43,130 nt of DNA from Candidatus Rokuibacteriota bacterium (GTDB lineage: Bacteria; Methylomirabilota; Methylomirabilia; Rokubacteriales; CSP1-6), in the NCBI GenBank assembly GCA_016179875.1, contig JACPCH010000022.1:1-43130 (forward strand). The letters run 5' to 3'. This document shows positions 41,057-43,130 of this stretch, one piece after another. The position numbers were made by a program, and so were the translations under genes. Within the stretch, counting starts at the first letter, position 1, and each line of letters starts with the position of its first letter. Under the pieces are notes generated by a model that was given only the letters and a program-made list of their open reading frames with translations, was not told where the DNA came from and ran no database searches.

Positions 41057-42658
41057 ATGGACGCGTTCTGGGCCTGGTTCTGGGGCACCGGCTGGTTCTG
41101 GTTCGCCATGTTCTGGGTGGCGCTCGCCGTGAACGGGCGCGCGGCCTTCAAGCTGCTGCTCGACTGGAAGGGCATGCTGACCACCTGCCGCTTCGTCGAG
41201 GACGCCTACGCGCGCCTCCCCGCGCTGCCCGACGAGGCCCGGCTCGAGCGCGAGCCGGCGGCGCCCGTCTTCGTCCACGTCGTGCCGGCCTGGGAGGAGC
41301 CGGAGATCGCCACGACGCTCCAGGCCCTGCTGCACTCGCGCTACCCGCACGGCAAGCTCCACGTGGTGGTCGCGACCCGGGAAGCGGAGGAGCGCGCGCC
41401 CCATCCGGCCATGGCGGCGCCGACGGCGGAGCTGGTGCGCCGCTTCCGCGAGACCCTGCCGCCGTGGCAGCAGAAGATGCTCACGCTGGTGGCGCTGCCG
41501 GGCGAGGGGCGCAAGGCCGACCAGCTCAACTGGGCGCTGCGCCCGGAGGTCCTCCGCGGCCTGCTCGACGGCCAGCACGACCCGGCGCGCGTCTTCGTCG
41601 GCGTGAGCGACGCCGACTCGATCCCCGACCCGAACACCCACCGCTGGATCGCGGCCGACGTGCTGGAGACCGGCGGGAGCCTCGCCTACCAGGGGGTAAC
41701 GCTCTCGCTCGCGAACTTCGACCGCCTCGACGTGCGGGGCCGCGTGTGCGCCATCCAGCAGTCGTCCATCTTCATCCGCGTGTCGATCGCCCGCCTGATC
41801 AACGAGCGCCGGCGCGTGGCCTGGTTCGCGCGCCTGTCGGCGCGCGCGCCGGGGGCGGCGCGGCTCGTGCGCCCGCTGTTCGACTTCTGCTTCCGCCGCT
41901 CGCAGATCTGCCTCGGGCACCACGAGTTCGTCCGGCTCGACGCCCTGCGGGCGCTCGGCCTGTTCCCGACGGCCGGCGCCACCGAGGACTCGGCGCTCGG
42001 CCTGGCGCTCGGCGCGCACGGGATCCTGATCGCGGCGCTGCCGCTGCTCGAGCTGGTGGACCTGCCGGAGACGACCGAGAAGATGGTCCGGCAGAACGCC
42101 CGCTGGTACAAGGGCGTGCTCGACGACGTCGCGTTCCTCTGGAGCGCCTGGCGCGCGCGGCCGAGCGCGTTCAACCTGGCCCAGCTCGGCCGCCACGTCG
42201 GCAACAAGGTGATCGAGTGGCCGATCGCGGCGGTGGTGTACCCGGTGCTCGGCTTCCTCGGCTGGCATCTGGCGTACCGGTTCTCGGCCCACCCGCTGTG
42301 GTTCGTGCTGGGAGTCGCGTTCCCGTCCGTCTCCCTCGGCCTCACCATCTGGGTCGGCGGGATCGTCACGCAGGACCTGATCGAGAGCCTGACGCCCCAC
42401 CTGCCGCGGCGCGTGAGCGTGGCACGGACGACGCTCCGGCAGAAGTTCTGGGGGACGTTCCGCTGCCAGACCTACTGGCTGCTGGCGACGCGCGGCGCCT
42501 GGCGTGTGCTGTGGGCGCTCGCGCGCACGGGCCGCTTCGAGCCGGCCAAGACCGACCGCGTCGCCCGCCCCGCCTGGGCGCGCGCCCCGCCGGGGCGTCT
42601 CCGATCCGTGGCATTGACGAGGCGCCGCCGGGACTCCACGATTGTGAAACACGCGTGA
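41057..42658 (+). CDS. Membrane glycosyltransferase, GT2-like
   Basis: A 533-aa processive-type glycosyltransferase. An N-terminal membrane helix (about 10-32) is followed by a GT-A domain with VFVHVVPAWEEPEIATTLQA, the nucleotide-sugar DxD in VSDADSIPDP, the acceptor-side ED in GATEDSALGLALG and the QxxRW-like QNARWYKG. Two or three C-terminal membrane spans end the protein. These are the D, DxD, ED and QxxRW positions of cellulose- and hyaluronan-synthase-like enzymes, so it probably builds or transfers an envelope glycan; the sugar is unknown. It begins 2 nt after the FtsB-like gene and is the last gene of the run. Confidence 0.85.
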   Translation: MDAFWAWFWGTGWFWFAMFWVALAVNGRAAFKLLLDWKGMLTTCRFVEDAYARLPALPDEARLEREPAAPVFVHVVPAWEEPEIATTLQALLHSRYPHGKLHVVVATREAEERAPHPAMAAPTAELVRRFRETLPPWQQKMLTLVALPGEGRKADQLNWALRPEVLRGLLDGQHDPARVFVGVSDADSIPDPNTHRWIAADVLETGGSLAYQGVTLSLANFDRLDVRGRVCAIQQSSIFIRVSIARLINERRRVAWFARLSARAPGAARLVRPLFDFCFRRSQICLGHHEFVRLDALRALGLFPTAGATEDSALGLALGAHGILIAALPLLELVDLPETTEKMVRQNARWYKGVLDDVAFLWSAWRARPSAFNLAQLGRHVGNKVIEWPIAAVVYPVLGFLGWHLAYRFSAHPLWFVLGVAFPSVSLGLTIWVGGIVTQDLIESLTPHLPRRVSVARTTLRQKFWGTFRCQTYWLLATRGAWRVLWALARTGRFEPAKTDRVARPAWARAPPGRLRSVALTRRRRDSTIVKHA

Positions 42659-42737
42659 CACGGAGCCGCCGGTGCCGAAGAATGACGGCAATTACCCCCC
42701 CCACACTTCTTGGGAAACCAGGACGGTGGGTTCTCAG

Positions 42738-42767
42738 CCCCCGGCGCCCGGCATAGGGCGCCGGGGG
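42738..42767 (+). terminator. Strong 12-bp hairpin ending the rny-to-glycosyltransferase run
   Basis: CCCCCGGCGCCC (42738-42749) pairs perfectly with GGGCGCCGGGGG (42756-42767) around a 6-nt loop, followed by a T-poor TCCTTGTCT. It lies 80 nt after the glycosyltransferase stop and just before the NYN gene, so it is most likely the operon's terminator. Confidence 0.7.
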
Positions 42768-42779
42768 TCCTTGTCTGCA

Positions 42780-43130
42780 GTGTCCGAGCGCGTCGCCTAC
42801 CGAGCCTTCAAGAGCACGTTCGGGTCTTCGCGGTATGCGCCGCTGTATGCCGGCCAGCAGGGGTTTCTCGCGCGATTGCAGGCGCAACAGGGGCTCACCC
42901 TCTGGACCGGTCGGATGGCGCATGCCGGAGGGCGCTGGTACGAGAAAGGGGTGGACGTCGCCCTGGCCTACGCGGGCGAGTATGAGGTTGCGGTCCTGGT
43001 GAGCGGCGATGGAGACCTGGCGCCCGCCGTCCACGAGGTGCGCCGGATCGGGCGACGGGTGGAGAACGCGATGATCCGGGCACGGCGATCATGGCACCTC
43101 GTCCAGGAGAGCACGAGGTTCATCCCGATC
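42780..43130 (+). pseudogene. Damaged, 3'-truncated NYN-domain (LabA/DUF88-like) protein
   Basis: An open plus-strand frame, absent from the track because it runs off the window. It contains GGRWYEKGVDVALA, then YEVAVLVSGDGDLAPAVHEV and IGRRVENA, the core of the NYN/PIN-like ribonuclease domain of LabA-type proteins. The N-terminal FIDGxN strand with the first catalytic Asp is missing, since the frame starts right after the hairpin. The usual TD-plus-helix between VDVALA and the YEVAVLVSGDGD strand is also shortened by about nine residues, removing another acidic residue. It is therefore likely a relic. The downstream part lies beyond the window. Confidence 0.6.

Overview
The window is about 43 kb of very GC-rich, tightly packed bacterial chromosome. 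The housekeeping gene content and order are bacterial. Many RidA, amidase, FAH and dipeptide/branched-chain ABC genes, plus an ABC_sub_bind protein, are reminiscent of the uncultivated Candidatus Rokubacteria / Methylomirabilota. That placement is an inference from gene style only; there is no rRNA in the window.

Layout. 1-3.7 kb (+): the 3' part of a branched-chain amino-acid ABC operon (livF-livH-livM) running straight into a chromate-transporter (ChrA) gene. 3.7-4.8 kb: mobile-element debris with a stop-interrupted integrase fragment, short inverted repeats and an intrinsic terminator. 4.8-9.8 kb (+): RidA, a creatinase-like M24 protein with altered metal ligands, and a dipeptide-type ABC substrate-binding protein with two permeases but no ATPases. 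9.8-11.3 kb: a gene graveyard of antitoxin, metallo-beta-lactamase, D-threonine-aldolase-like, benzoate-CoA-ligase and xanthine-dehydrogenase pieces. An imperfect ~55-68 bp inverted repeat flanks the whole 3.8-11.3 kb block. 11.3-13.0 kb (-): response regulator, ABC_sub_bind protein and a small lipoprotein. 13.0-15.0 kb (+): a compact cassette of a 72-aa NHLP-leader-like peptide, a lone cyclic-nucleotide-binding domain, and a PqqD-like domain fused to an M50 membrane protease whose HExxH reads HQxxH. An unknown ~400-aa gene lies convergent to it. 16.2-18.3 kb: amidase and VTT/DedA-like membrane protein.

18.35-19.6 kb: DAHP synthase behind a complete-looking attenuator. It has a sigma-70-type promoter, a 25-aa leader peptide with six aromatic codons in seven, five mutually exclusive pairing segments and an intrinsic terminator. 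19.6-27.7 kb (+): a TonB-like protein, tRNA-Val(GAC), then thrS (short form without a TGS domain), infC (ATC start), rpmI, rplT, pheS, pheT, a coiled-coil protein and zapA. 27.7-32.0 kb (-): FAH hydrolase, two dipeptide permeases and a substrate-binding protein, divergent from a second RidA (32.1 kb). 32.7-33.4 kb (-): a crotonase. 33.5-42.7 kb (+): a 6S RNA candidate, then rny, ymdB, folD, an unexplained structured intergenic element, xseA, xseB, ispA, eno, an FtsB-like gene and a membrane glycosyltransferase, ended by a strong hairpin. The window closes in a damaged NYN-domain gene.

How it works together. The housekeeping half couples translation (thrS, infC, L35, L20, PheST), RNA turnover (RNase Y, YmdB), C1 and isoprenoid metabolism (FolD, IspA), DNA repair (XseAB), glycolysis (Eno) and division (ZapA, FtsB-like). 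The accessory half is nutrient uptake paired with small-molecule hydrolases. Several genes appear to be transcribed as leaderless mRNAs, with a -10 box 6-9 nt from the start codon. The most novel-looking items are the DAHP synthase attenuator, the leader-peptide/cNMP/PqqD-M50 cassette, and the structured element between folD and xseA.
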